Of a stretch of 64,000 nt of DNA, positions 8,699 to 16,944 are shown in pieces. The stretch spans positions 1 to 64,000 of the forward strand of contig NZ_LAKD02000041.1 of the NCBI RefSeq assembly GCF_000968685.2. Reading direction: 5' to 3'. The position numbers and the translations under genes are program-made. The notes under the pieces are model-generated. The model was not told the DNA's origin, ran no database searches, and saw only the letters and a list, made by a program, of their open reading frames with translations. How positions within the stretch are numbered: position 1 is the stretch's first letter; the number at the start of each line of letters is the position of its first letter. The DNA is from Streptomyces antioxidans (GTDB taxonomy: Bacteria; Actinomycetota; Actinomycetes; Streptomycetales; Streptomycetaceae).

Positions 8699-9357
8699 CG
8701 GACCCGCTTCGCCAGCTCCGCCGTCGCCCCCGCCGGATCGTCGGCGGCCGTGATGGCCCGGACCACGACGATGCGGCGGGCGCCCGCCTCCAGGACCTGG
8801 TCCAGGTTGGCGGCGTCGATTCCGCCGATGGCGAACCACGGCCGCTCCGTGCCCAGCGCGGCGGCGTGGCGCACCAGGGACAGCCCCGGCGCCGGGCGGC
8901 CCGGCTTGGTGGGGGTGGGCCAGCAGGGGCCGGTGCAGAAATAGTCCACACCGGGCTGGACCGCCGCCTCGTCCACCTCGGCCTCCGCGTGGGTGGAGCG
9001 CCCTATCAGCACGTCCTCGCCGAGGATCGCGCGCGCCGCTGGCACCGGCAGATCGCCCTGGCCCAGATGAAGCACGTCCGAGCCGATGGCATGCGCGATA
9101 TCGGCCCGGTCGTTGACCGCCAGCAGCCTGCCGTGCCGACGGCAGGCGTCGGCGAAGACCTGGAGGTGGTCCAGCTCCTCCGCCGCCTCCATCTCCTTCT
9201 CCCGCAGCTGGACGATGTCCACCCCCGCCCCCAGGACGGCGTCCAGGAACTCCTGCAGATCGCCCTGGCGCTTCCGGGCGTCGGTGCACAGATAGAGGCG
9301 GGCGTCGGCCAGCCGCTCCCGAGCGGAGACGGTGGCGGCAGTGGCGCTGGCGGACAT
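8686..9357 (-). CDS. thiE: Thiamine phosphate synthase
   Basis: A 223-residue ThiE, which couples HMP pyrophosphate to the thiazole phosphate. The TIM-barrel landmarks are LREKEM (pyrophosphate site), LLAVNDRADIAHAIGSDVLHLGQ, IGRSTHAEAEVDEA, YFCTGPCWPTPTKPG and the phosphate-binding FAIGGI. ATG 9357 has a GGAG ribosome site. It is on the opposite strand from thiO-thiS-thiG about 2.4 kb away, so the thiamine genes are split by the flavoprotein and DNA-binding protein genes. No TPP riboswitch is visible upstream of thiE itself. Confidence 0.96.
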   Translation of the reverse strand: MSASATAATVSARERLADARLYLCTDARKRQGDLQEFLDAVLGAGVDIVQLREKEMEAAEELDHLQVFADACRRHGRLLAVNDRADIAHAIGSDVLHLGQGDLPVPAARAILGEDVLIGRSTHAEAEVDEAAVQPGVDYFCTGPCWPTPTKPGRPAPGLSLVRHAAALGTERPWFAIGGIDAANLDQVLEAGARRIVVVRAITAADDPAGATAELAKRVRTAT

Positions 9358-9473
9358 GGGCTCCCCCGGAGGGTCGGGCGGCGTACGGGCCGTGATGGAG
9401 CCCGGCCCGTACGCCAGGTGCGAGGCGATCAGCTGCGATCAGGTGCGATCAGGTGCGATGACGACGGCGAGGG

Positions 9474-9839
9474 TCAGACGGCGAGAGCCTGAGCGCGCCG
9501 CTTCACTTCCGTGCCGCGATTCTCGCTCAGCGCCCGTGCCGGGGTGCCGGGCAGGCTTGGGTCAGGGGTGAAAAGCCACTCCAGCATCTCTTCGTCGCTG
9601 AAGCCGTCGTCCTTCAGAAGCGTCAAGGTCCCCACGAGGCCCTTGACGACCTTTCCGTCACCGATGAACTCCTCGGGCACCTGAAGGACCCGGTTCTCAC
9701 CACGGCGCACGGCGATCAGCTGGCCCTCCTTGACCAGCTGCCGGACGCGCGTCACCTCGACCCCCAGCCGTTCGGCGACATCGGGGAGGGTGAGCCAGGC
9801 GGGGACGAGAGCATCGATCTTTGCGTCAATCTCGGTCAC
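9474..9839 (-). CDS. Rv2175c-family small DNA-binding protein
   Basis: A 121-residue protein. Residues 15-45 form a helix-turn-helix (LTLPDVAERLGVEVTRVRQL) of the excisionase/MerR-like winged type. The C-terminal half matches the compact Rv2175c family (GTLTLLKDDGFSDEEMLEWL). In mycobacteria Rv2175c is a DNA-binding substrate of the PknL kinase; a PASTA kinase gene lies 5 kb away here, but any link is inference. GTG 9839 is chosen because it begins the conserved MTEIDAKID stretch; longer frames add low-complexity sequence. The ribosome site is weak. Confidence 0.88.
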   Translation of the reverse strand: MTEIDAKIDALVPAWLTLPDVAERLGVEVTRVRQLVKEGQLIAVRRGENRVLQVPEEFIGDGKVVKGLVGTLTLLKDDGFSDEEMLEWLFTPDPSLPGTPARALSENRGTEVKRRAQALAV

Positions 9840-9952
9840 GGAACAAGCCTGCCATCTGGGACTGACAGTGGGTAGCCGGGCGCCCGCCACGCGGACCGCC
9901 CGCCCCGCCCCGGGCACCCCGGCCGACGGCCGACCGGCGGTCGGTCCACCGG

Positions 9953-11245
9953 TCAGAGTACGGCCGACTTCAGCGGCACCGAGGGGTCCTCGGCCCGCGT
10001 CCGGTCCAGCCAGGCACCGCGCTCGATCAGCTTGCGCCCCTGGGCCAGATCGCGCGGACGGCCGACGGCCAGCAGGGCGACCAAGGCGCCCTCGCGCAGC
10101 CAGCACACCGACCAGGCGGCACCGGCCGGATCGCCGCGCCAGACCAGCTCGTCGGCCTCCGAGTGGTGCCCGGCGTACTGCACGAAGCGCCCGAACTGCT
10201 CGGACCAGAAGTAGGGCACCGGGTCGTAGACCACACCGGGGAAGTGGGCGGCGGTCCGGCTTCCGACCACGTTGGCGGCGACGGTGCGCGGCCCCTGGAG
10301 CGCGTTGTCCCAGTGGTGCACCAGCAGTCGCGTTCCGTAGCGGGCGGACGGGAAGGAGGCGCAGTCGCCGACCGCGTAGACGTCCGGCGCGGAGGTGCGC
10401 AGCCGGTCGTCGGCGGCGACGGAACGGTCCCCGGCCAGCTCCACGCCCGAGCCCGCCAGCCAGTCCGTGGCGGGCCGGGCGCCGATCCCGACGACCACCG
10501 CGCCCACGCGCAGCCGGGTGCCGTCGCCGAGCAGCAGCCCGTTCTCGTCCACGGCGGCCACTCGGGCGCCCGTGACCAGCCGGGCGCCGTAGTCCGCGTA
10601 CCAGGCCGCCATGGGGGCCGCGACCTCGGCCGGGAGCGCGCCCGCCAGCGGCCGGTCGGCGGCCTCGACGACGGTGACGGCGCAGCCCGCCTCGCGTGCG
10701 GCGGTGGCGAACTCGGCGCCGATCCAGCCCGCGCCCACGACCGCGATCTCGCGCTGCCGGGCGAGCACCGGGCGCAGCCGCTCGGCGTCGTCCAGCGTGC
10801 GCAGCAGATGGACGCGGGGCTCGGCGCGGGGCTCGGCGCCGGGCTCTGCTTCGCCGCCCGGCAGCGGGATCGGCTCGGCGCCGGTGGCGATCACCAGGAC
10901 GTCGTACGGAAGCTGGCCGGTCGCGGTCTCGACGAGTCGCTTGTCCGGGCGCAGGCCGGTGACCTGGACGCCCAGGCGCAGGCCGATGCCGAGCCCGGCG
11001 AAGTCGACGTCGAGCGTCGAGCCCTCGGCCTTTCCGAGCAGTACGGCCTTGGACAGCGGCGGCCGGTCGTAGGGCTGGTGGGGCTCCGCGCCCAGCAGGA
11101 CGATCTCCCCGGTCCAGCCCTGTTCGCGCAGCGCGACGGCGGTTTGTACGCCGGCCATGCCCGCTCCGACGATCACCACGCGCTGTCCGCCGCCGTTCGA
11201 GGACGGCTTCGTCGTCGTCTTCGTCGTCGTCTCATCGTCGCTCAC
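9953..11245 (-). CDS. FAD/NAD(P)-dependent oxidoreductase, ferredoxin-reductase type
   Basis: A 430-residue flavoprotein. A Thr/Lys-rich 20-residue lead is followed by the FAD motif VVIVGAGMAGVQTAVALRE, the conserved YDRPPLSK, the LPYDVLVIATGA segment, a central NAD(P) motif AVVGAGWIGAEFATAARE and VYAVGDCAS near the FAD ribityl site. This is the ferredoxin/rubredoxin reductase and BphA4-like fold. GTG 11245 starts it. It is divergent from thiO and separated from it by repeats and the TPP riboswitch; the electron partner is unknown. Confidence 0.93.
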   Translation of the reverse strand: MSDDETTTKTTTKPSSNGGGQRVVIVGAGMAGVQTAVALREQGWTGEIVLLGAEPHQPYDRPPLSKAVLLGKAEGSTLDVDFAGLGIGLRLGVQVTGLRPDKRLVETATGQLPYDVLVIATGAEPIPLPGGEAEPGAEPRAEPRVHLLRTLDDAERLRPVLARQREIAVVGAGWIGAEFATAAREAGCAVTVVEAADRPLAGALPAEVAAPMAAWYADYGARLVTGARVAAVDENGLLLGDGTRLRVGAVVVGIGARPATDWLAGSGVELAGDRSVAADDRLRTSAPDVYAVGDCASFPSARYGTRLLVHHWDNALQGPRTVAANVVGSRTAAHFPGVVYDPVPYFWSEQFGRFVQYAGHHSEADELVWRGDPAGAAWSVCWLREGALVALLAVGRPRDLAQGRKLIERGAWLDRTRAEDPSVPLKSAVL

Positions 11246-11373
11246 ACGATCACTGTATTGCGGCTGGTGGGGCGGACTGGAGAGCGGCTTGCGAGAGGTC
11301 GGACACAGAGCGGTTCCCGAGAGGGGGCTCCGCCCCCTTCTCCCCCGCCGGGGCTCCGCCCCGGACCCCGCTC

Positions 11374-11541
11374 CTCAAACGCCGGAGGGGCTGAAATATG
11401 CGGCTCACGTCCCAGACCCGGCTCAAACGCCGGAGGGGCTGAAATATGCGGCTCACGTCCCAGACCCGGCTCAAACGCCGGAGGGGCTGAAATATGCGAT
11501 TCACGTCCCGAACCCGGCTCAAGCGCCGGAGGGGCTGGATA
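11374..11541. repeat. 48-bp tandem repeat, about 3.5 copies
   Basis: A unit beginning CTCAAACGCCGGAGGGGCTG recurs at 11374, 11422, 11470 and 11518, exactly 48 bases apart. The copies are nearly identical except for the last. Just upstream (11322-11362) are GGGGGCTCCGCCCCC and GGGGCTCCGCCCC hairpins. The block lies between the divergent flavoprotein and thiamine genes. Confidence 0.95.
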
Positions 11542-11624
11542 GACGCGCCCGGGGGCTGGGTCTCCTGGGGTGTGGTCGCTCTTTCGGGTCATTCGGGGCA
11601 CGTACTAGGGTGGCGGCACAGAGC

Positions 11625-11717
11625 ACTCGCGGGAGCCCGGGCGGACCGGGCTGAGAGGGAGGCTGGAACGGCCTCCGACCGTACGAACCTGATCCGGGTC
11701 ATGCCGGCGAAGGGAGG
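11625..11717 (+). promoter_or_regulatory. TPP riboswitch (THI element)
   Basis: The conserved thi-box strings are present in order: GGGAGCCCGG, then CCGGGCTGAGAGGGAGG, then GTACGAACCTGATCCGGGTC and ATGCCGGCGAAGGGAG. The 3' end abuts the thiO ribosome site (AGGGAGGGGC), so binding of thiamine pyrophosphate probably hides the site and blocks translation of thiO-thiS-thiG. Confidence 0.97.
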
Positions 11718-11723
11718 GGCAGC

Positions 11724-13043
11724 GTGTCCACGCACGCACCAGGTCACGACGACGGGCCTCACACATCGGGCGGGTCGCCACCCGGCGGCGGACGCTACGA
11801 CGCCCTCGTCAGACGCTACGACGCCCTCGTCATCGGAGGCGGCGTCATCGGGCTGGTCACGGCCTGGCGGGCGGCCCAGCGGGGGCTGCGTACCGCGCTC
11901 GTCGACCCGGCGCCCGGCGGCGGAGCCGCCTGGGTCGCGGCCGGGATGCTGGCGGCCGTCACCGAGCTGCACTACGGCGAGCAGACCCTGCTCGGCCTCA
12001 ATATGGCCTCCGCGCGCCGCTATCCGGACTTCGTGACCGAGCTGGAGGAGGCCAGCGGCCAGGACGTGGGCCACCGCGCGTGCGGCACGCTCGCCGTCGC
12101 GTTCGACGCCGACGACCGCGCCCATCTGCGCGAGCTCCACACCTTCCAGCAGGGGCTCGGGCTGGAGTCCGAGTGGCTGACGGGTCGCGAATGCCGCCGT
12201 CTGGAGCCGATGCTCTCGCCGGGCGTGCACGGCGGGCTGCGGGTCGCCGGTGACCACCAGGTGGATCCGCGGCGGCTGACCGCGGCGCTGCTCACCGCGT
12301 GTGAGCGGGCCGGGGTCGCCTTCCACCGCGACCGCGCGGAGCGGCTGCTGCTGAATGGCAACGGCGGCGGTGACCGCGCCGCCGGGGTCGAGCTGACCGG
12401 GGGTACCCGCCTGGCCGCCGAGCGCACCGTACTGGCCGCGGGCAGCCTCAGCGGACGGTTCGCGGGCGTCCCCGACGACGTCCTGCCGCCCGTACGGCCC
12501 GTCAAGGGACAGGTGGTGCGGCTGTCGGTGCCCGAGCGGTACGCGCCGTTCCTCTCCCGTACCGTACGGGCCGTGGTGCGCGGCGGGCCGGTCTACCTGG
12601 TGCCCCGCGAGAACGGCGAGCTGGTCATCGGCGCGACCAGCGAGGAGCTGGGCTGGGACACCACGGTCACCGCGGGCGGGGTGTACGAACTGCTGCGGGA
12701 CGCCCATGAAGTGGTGCCAGGCATCACCGAACTGCCGCTGGTGGAGACGTCCGCCGGGCTGCGCCCCGGCTCCCCCGACAACGCCCCGATGCTCGGCCCG
12801 ACCGCGCTGCCGGGGCTGTTGCTGGCCACCGGCCACTTCCGCAACGGGGTGCTCCTCACCCCGATCACCGGCGATGTCATGGCCGAGGCCCTGACCAGCG
12901 GAGAACTCCCCCCGGAAGCCCGGCCGTTCACCCCCCGGCGCTTCACGGCCCCGCCGGACACCGCGGCGGCCCCGGCCGCCCCCGGTGCCGCGCACTCCCC
13001 CGTAGGTGCCGCGCACTCCCCCGTACAGGAGCAGCACACATGA
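11724..13043 (+). CDS. thiO: Glycine oxidase
   Basis: A 439-residue FAD enzyme that oxidises glycine to the imine used for the thiazole ring. The FAD motif is YDALVIGGGVIGLVTAWRAAQRG. A DAAO-type C-terminal signature (ETSAGLRPGSPDNAPMLGP, then LLATGHFRNGVLL) is clear. GTG 11724 follows the riboswitch. The N-terminal 25 residues are extra and include a duplicated RYDALV from a short tandem repeat. The C-terminus also carries a duplicated GAAHSPV. The stop overlaps thiS (ATGA), implying coupled translation. Confidence 0.96.
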   Translation: MSTHAPGHDDGPHTSGGSPPGGGRYDALVRRYDALVIGGGVIGLVTAWRAAQRGLRTALVDPAPGGGAAWVAAGMLAAVTELHYGEQTLLGLNMASARRYPDFVTELEEASGQDVGHRACGTLAVAFDADDRAHLRELHTFQQGLGLESEWLTGRECRRLEPMLSPGVHGGLRVAGDHQVDPRRLTAALLTACERAGVAFHRDRAERLLLNGNGGGDRAAGVELTGGTRLAAERTVLAAGSLSGRFAGVPDDVLPPVRPVKGQVVRLSVPERYAPFLSRTVRAVVRGGPVYLVPRENGELVIGATSEELGWDTTVTAGGVYELLRDAHEVVPGITELPLVETSAGLRPGSPDNAPMLGPTALPGLLLATGHFRNGVLLTPITGDVMAEALTSGELPPEARPFTPRRFTAPPDTAAAPAAPGAAHSPVGAAHSPVQEQHT

Positions 13044-13240
13044 CCGTCTCCGTCAACGGCGAGCCTCGTGAGGTGCCCGAGGGCACCACGCTCGACCGGC
13101 TCGTCGCGACCCTCACCCAGGCGCCCTCGGGCGTCGCCGCCGCCGTCAACGAGACGGTCGTCCCGCGCACGCGGTGGTCCGAGACCCCGCTCGGCGACGG
13201 TGATCGCGTCGAGGTCCTCACCGCGGTCCAAGGAGGCTGA
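13040..13240 (+). CDS. thiS: Sulfur carrier protein ThiS
   Basis: A 66-residue ubiquitin-like carrier ending in the essential Gly-Gly, which is activated as a thiocarboxylate to supply sulfur for the thiazole. It begins MTVSVNGEPREVPEGTTL and contains the conserved VAAAVNETVVPR. It overlaps thiO by four bases and is 8 bases from thiG. The E1 enzyme that would load it (ThiF/MoeB) is not in this operon; the ThiF-like gene at 24.3 kb has a different architecture and is unlikely to serve it. Confidence 0.97.
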   Translation: MTVSVNGEPREVPEGTTLDRLVATLTQAPSGVAAAVNETVVPRTRWSETPLGDGDRVEVLTAVQGG

Positions 13241-13248
13241 TCCCACCC

Positions 13249-14121
13249 ATGGCTCCCAGCACGAGCACTGTGAGCAGCACAGCCATCCCCGCCGCCCACG
13301 GCGCCGCCGACCGCGCGTCGCTCGCCGTGCCCGATCCGCTCACCATCGCCGGGACCGACTTCGGCTCCCGGCTGATCATGGGCACCGGCGGTGCGCCCAG
13401 TCTGGAGATCCTGGAGCGTTCGCTAATGGCCTCCGGCACCGAGCTGACGACCGTCGCGATGCGGCGGCTCGACCCCACGGTGCAGGGGTCGGTGCTCTCC
13501 GTGCTCACTCGGCACGGGATCCGCCCACTGCCCAACACCGCCGGGTGTTTCACCGCCGGTGAGGCCGTACTCACCGCCCGCCTCGCCCGGGAAGCCCTGG
13601 GCACGGACTGGGTCAAGCTGGAGGTGGTCGCCGACGAGCGCACCCTGCTCCCGGATCCGATCGAGCTGCTGGACGCCGCCGAGACCCTGGTGGACGACGG
13701 GTTCGCGGTCCTGCCGTACACCAACGACGATCCGGTCCTGGCCCGGAAGCTGGAGGACGTCGGCTGTGCCGCGATCATGCCGCTCGGCTCCCCGATCGGC
13801 TCCGGGCTCGGCATCCGCAATCCGCACAACTTCCAGCTGATCACCGAGCGCGCCACCGTGCCGGTGATCCTGGACGCGGGCGCGGGTACGGCGTCGGACG
13901 CCGCGCTGGCCATGGAGCTGGGGTGCGCGGCGGTGATGCTCGCCTCGGCCGTCACCCGGGCCCAGGAGCCGGAGCTGATGGCGGCGGCGATGCGGCACGC
14001 GGTGGAGGCGGGGCGGCTGGCCCACCGGGCGGGCCGGATCCCGCGCCGCCACTTCGCCGAGGCGTCGAGCCCGGCCGAGGGCCTGGCCGCCCTGGACCCC
14101 GAGCGCCCGGCCTTCGGCTAG
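13249..14121 (+). CDS. thiG: Thiazole synthase
   Basis: A 290-residue ThiG. After a 30-residue Ala/Thr-rich lead, the TIM barrel shows SRLIMGTGGAPSLEILE, the WVKLEVVADERTLLPDP segment containing the Schiff-base lysine, AAIMPLGSPIGSGLGI and VILDAGAGTASDAALAMELG. Length and order are typical. It is the last gene of the riboswitch-controlled thiO-thiS-thiG unit. Confidence 0.98.
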   Translation: MAPSTSTVSSTAIPAAHGAADRASLAVPDPLTIAGTDFGSRLIMGTGGAPSLEILERSLMASGTELTTVAMRRLDPTVQGSVLSVLTRHGIRPLPNTAGCFTAGEAVLTARLAREALGTDWVKLEVVADERTLLPDPIELLDAAETLVDDGFAVLPYTNDDPVLARKLEDVGCAAIMPLGSPIGSGLGIRNPHNFQLITERATVPVILDAGAGTASDAALAMELGCAAVMLASAVTRAQEPELMAAAMRHAVEAGRLAHRAGRIPRRHFAEASSPAEGLAALDPERPAFG

Positions 14122-14207
14122 GCCCCGGGCGCTCGCCCCCGGTCTCCCGGCGCGGCGAGACCCTACCGTGGAGGGAGGGAGCAGCCCACAGCCCGGAGGT
14201 GGTCACC

Positions 14208-14666
14208 GTGACCCTGACCGTGGACGACCGGATCGAGCGCGAGGTGTACGTACCGGCGCCGACCGACCGGGTGTGGCGGGTGCTGACGACGCCCGAGCAC
14301 ATCCGCGCCTGGTACGCCCCCGGCGGCTGCGAGATCGACCCCCGCCCCGGCGGGCGGCTCCGGTTCCGCTGGGACGAGCGCGGAGAGTTCCACGGCCGGG
14401 TCGAGCGCGCGGTCCCGGACGCCCTCTTCCGGTTCCGGCTGGCCCTGGAGCCCGATCACGCCCCCTCGGACCCCGGCGCGGCCACCCTCGTGGAGTTCGC
14501 GCTCGCGCCCGAGGGGCGGGGCACCCGGCTGCGGTTCGCGGAGAGCGGCATCCGCGCCCTGGCCATCCCCGACGACGCCAAGGCCAAGCACGCCGAGTAC
14601 GCCACGCTGTCCTGGACCTCCGCCCTGGAGGAGCTGGCCGCGATCGCCGCCGCGTCGCACAACTGA
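14208..14666 (+). CDS. SRPBCC (AHSA1-like) domain protein
   Basis: A 152-residue single-domain protein. The start VDDRIEREVYVPAPTDRVWRVLTTPEHIRAWY followed by GGRLRFRW and a C-terminal long helix is the START/AHSA1 fold, which binds hydrophobic ligands or Hsp90-type partners. GTG 14208 has GGAGGT eight bases upstream. It lies 87 bases after thiG and before a tandem repeat block. The ligand is unknown. Confidence 0.85.
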   Translation: MTLTVDDRIEREVYVPAPTDRVWRVLTTPEHIRAWYAPGGCEIDPRPGGRLRFRWDERGEFHGRVERAVPDALFRFRLALEPDHAPSDPGAATLVEFALAPEGRGTRLRFAESGIRALAIPDDAKAKHAEYATLSWTSALEELAAIAAASHN

Positions 14667-14671
14667 CCCGC

Positions 14672-14809
14672 CGCGGCAACCGTCCCCGCCTCCCCGCGAC
14701 CACCGTCCCCGGTTCGCCGTGGCTGCCGTCCCCGGTTGGCCGCGGCCACCGATTCCGGCTCGCCGCGGCCGCCGTCCCCGACCCGCCGCGGTCACCGGAA
14801 CCGGCCCGT
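14672..14809. repeat. 23-bp degenerate tandem repeat, six units
   Basis: Units of about CGCGGCCACCGTCCCCGG plus five bases begin at 14672, 14695, 14718, 14741, 14764 and 14787, so the period is exactly 23 although bases vary. They fill most of the gap between the SRPBCC gene and the PASTA kinase gene. Confidence 0.9.
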
Positions 14810-14891
14810 CCCTGTCACCGTTCCGCTGCAGTACCCGTCCCACCTGGGGCGGGCGGTCCTGGCCGATATCGGCGCCTCGTAGACTTCCCCC

Positions 14892-16841
14892 GTGGATACG
14901 ACCCTCCAGGACCCCCTCGTCGGGCAGGAGCTCGACGGCCGCTACCGCATCGAGGCGCGCATCGCCGTTGGCGGGATGGCGACGGTCTACCGGGCCGTCG
15001 ACACCCGGCTGGACCGTGTGCTCGCGCTGAAGGTGATGCATCAGAGCCTCGCCTCCGACGCCGCCTTCGTCGAGCGCTTCATCCGGGAGGCGAAGTCCGT
15101 CGCGAGACTCGCGCACGCCAATGTGGTCGCCGTCTACGACCAGGGCACCGACGGCAGCCATGTCTATCTGGCCATGGAGTACGTCTCCGGCTGCACCCTG
15201 CGCGATGTGCTCCGCGGGCGCGGGGCCCTGCGTCCGCGCGCCGCGCTGGACATCCTGGAGCCGGTACTGGCCGCGCTCGGGGCGGCCCACCGCGCCGGTT
15301 TCGTCCACCGCGACATGAAGCCAGAGAACGTGCTGATCGGGGACGACGGCCGGGTCAAGGTCGCCGACTTCGGCCTGGTCCGGGCCGTGGACACCAACAC
15401 CAGCGCCTCCACGGGCAGCGTCCTCGGCACCGTCTCGTATCTCGCGCCCGAGCAGATCGAGTACGGCACGGCCGACACCCGCGCCGATGTCTACGCCTGC
15501 GGTGTGGTGCTCTACGAGATGCTGACCGGCGCCAAGCCGCACGGCGGCAGCACCCCGGCGCAGGTCCTCTATCAGCATCTGAACGAGGACGTCCCGCCGC
15601 CCTCCGCCCTCGCGCCCGGGGTCGCCCCGGAGCTGGACGCGCTGGTGGCCTCGGCCACCGCGCGCGCCGTCGAGGGGCGCCCCGCCGACGCCGTCGCGCT
15701 GCTGAGCACGGCCCGGGCGGTACGGGCCGCGCTGACCGACGCCCAGCTGGACGCGGTGCCGCCGCAGGCCAAGGAGGACCTCTCGGCCGGATCCGAGAAC
15801 CGTACGGCGGTGATTCCGCGCCCGGCGGGGGCCGTCGACGACCAGGACCAGTTCCACCACACCAGCCGTCTGGAGCTGCCCCTGGAACCGCCCCGGCAGG
15901 AGGGGCACCGCCGGGGCGGCCGCGGCGGCCGGGGCCGGTTGCCGCGCCGCGCGATCGTGACGATCGCCGCCGCGGTGCTGCTGGCGATCGCCCTGGGCAT
16001 CGGGGTCTGGTACGTCAGCGCGGGCCAGTTCACCGAGGTCCCGCCGGTGCTGCGGAAGACCCAGGCGGAGGCCGAGAAGAAGCTGCACGGCGCGGGTCTC
16101 GAGGTGAAGGTCGTCAATGAGTTCAGCGACGTCATCCCCAAGGGGAAGGTCATCGGCTCCAAGCCCGGCCCTGGTGACCGTGTCCGTGACAGCGGCACCG
16201 TGACCATCCGGGTATCCCAGGGGCCGCCGCGGGCCGAGGTGCCCAATGTGGTGGGCATGCCGCTGGCCGAGGCCAAGCGGAAGATCGCGGACCAGGGGCT
16301 CACGGTCGGCAAGGTCACCGGCAGCTTCAGCAGTGAGACGGCCCAGGGCTCGGTCCTCTCCACCAGCCCGCGCCCGGACTCCGTGCGCCGCCCCGAGACG
16401 CCCGTGTCGATCGTGGTCAGCAAGGGCCAGCCGATCGACATCCCGGACGTGGTGGGCGATTCGGTCGACGAGGCCCGGTCCACGCTGGAGGACGCGGGCT
16501 TCAAGGTGAAGATCGCCGAACGGCAGGTGTTCTCGGAGGAGGACAAGGGCTCGGTCGCCGAGCAGTCCCCGTCGGCGGACGACGAGGACGCCAAGGGGGC
16601 CAAGGGCGACACGGTGACCCTGACGGTCTCCAAGGGTGCGCAGATGGTCGAGGTGCCGGACGTCACGGGGATGAACGTGGACGACGCCAAGGCGGAGTTG
16701 GAGGACGCCGGGTTCGAGGTGGACGTCAAGAAGGCGCTGCTGTTCCCCGGGGATACGGTGCGGGACCAGTCGGTCGAGGGCGGCGACGAGGCGCCCAAGG
16801 GCAGCACGATCACCATCAGGACCAAGGGCGGCGTGTTCTGA
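14892..16841 (+). CDS. PASTA-domain Ser/Thr protein kinase (PknB family)
   Basis: A 649-residue membrane kinase. The cytoplasmic kinase domain (about residues 18-275) has the Gly loop (VGGMATVYRA), catalytic Lys in LALKVM, HRDMKPEN, DFG and APEQ. A linker with acidic and Arg/Gly-rich stretches precedes one transmembrane helix (about 355-375). Four extracellular PASTA domains follow (about 378-649), with repeats such as VPNVVGMPLAEAKRKI and IPDVVGDSVDEARSTL. PASTA domains sense peptidoglycan fragments or lipid II. GTG 14892 fits the start MDTTLQDPLVGQELDGRYRI. I recall the S. coelicolor counterpart as PkaF. Confidence 0.96.
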   Translation: MDTTLQDPLVGQELDGRYRIEARIAVGGMATVYRAVDTRLDRVLALKVMHQSLASDAAFVERFIREAKSVARLAHANVVAVYDQGTDGSHVYLAMEYVSGCTLRDVLRGRGALRPRAALDILEPVLAALGAAHRAGFVHRDMKPENVLIGDDGRVKVADFGLVRAVDTNTSASTGSVLGTVSYLAPEQIEYGTADTRADVYACGVVLYEMLTGAKPHGGSTPAQVLYQHLNEDVPPPSALAPGVAPELDALVASATARAVEGRPADAVALLSTARAVRAALTDAQLDAVPPQAKEDLSAGSENRTAVIPRPAGAVDDQDQFHHTSRLELPLEPPRQEGHRRGGRGGRGRLPRRAIVTIAAAVLLAIALGIGVWYVSAGQFTEVPPVLRKTQAEAEKKLHGAGLEVKVVNEFSDVIPKGKVIGSKPGPGDRVRDSGTVTIRVSQGPPRAEVPNVVGMPLAEAKRKIADQGLTVGKVTGSFSSETAQGSVLSTSPRPDSVRRPETPVSIVVSKGQPIDIPDVVGDSVDEARSTLEDAGFKVKIAERQVFSEEDKGSVAEQSPSADDEDAKGAKGDTVTLTVSKGAQMVEVPDVTGMNVDDAKAELEDAGFEVDVKKALLFPGDTVRDQSVEGGDEAPKGSTITIRTKGGVF

Positions 16842-16944
16842 GGCCCCACGGCGGGCCCCGGCCCGGGGGCCATCACCTCGCACAGGACAAGACGAGGGAC
16901 AGCGCGGGCCCCCGCACCCCGTCGCACCTGGGACCCTTGATGAC

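Noticed and set aside
11374..11541. CRISPR-like array
   Set aside because: The repeats are directly adjacent 48-bp units without unique spacers, and no cas genes are near.
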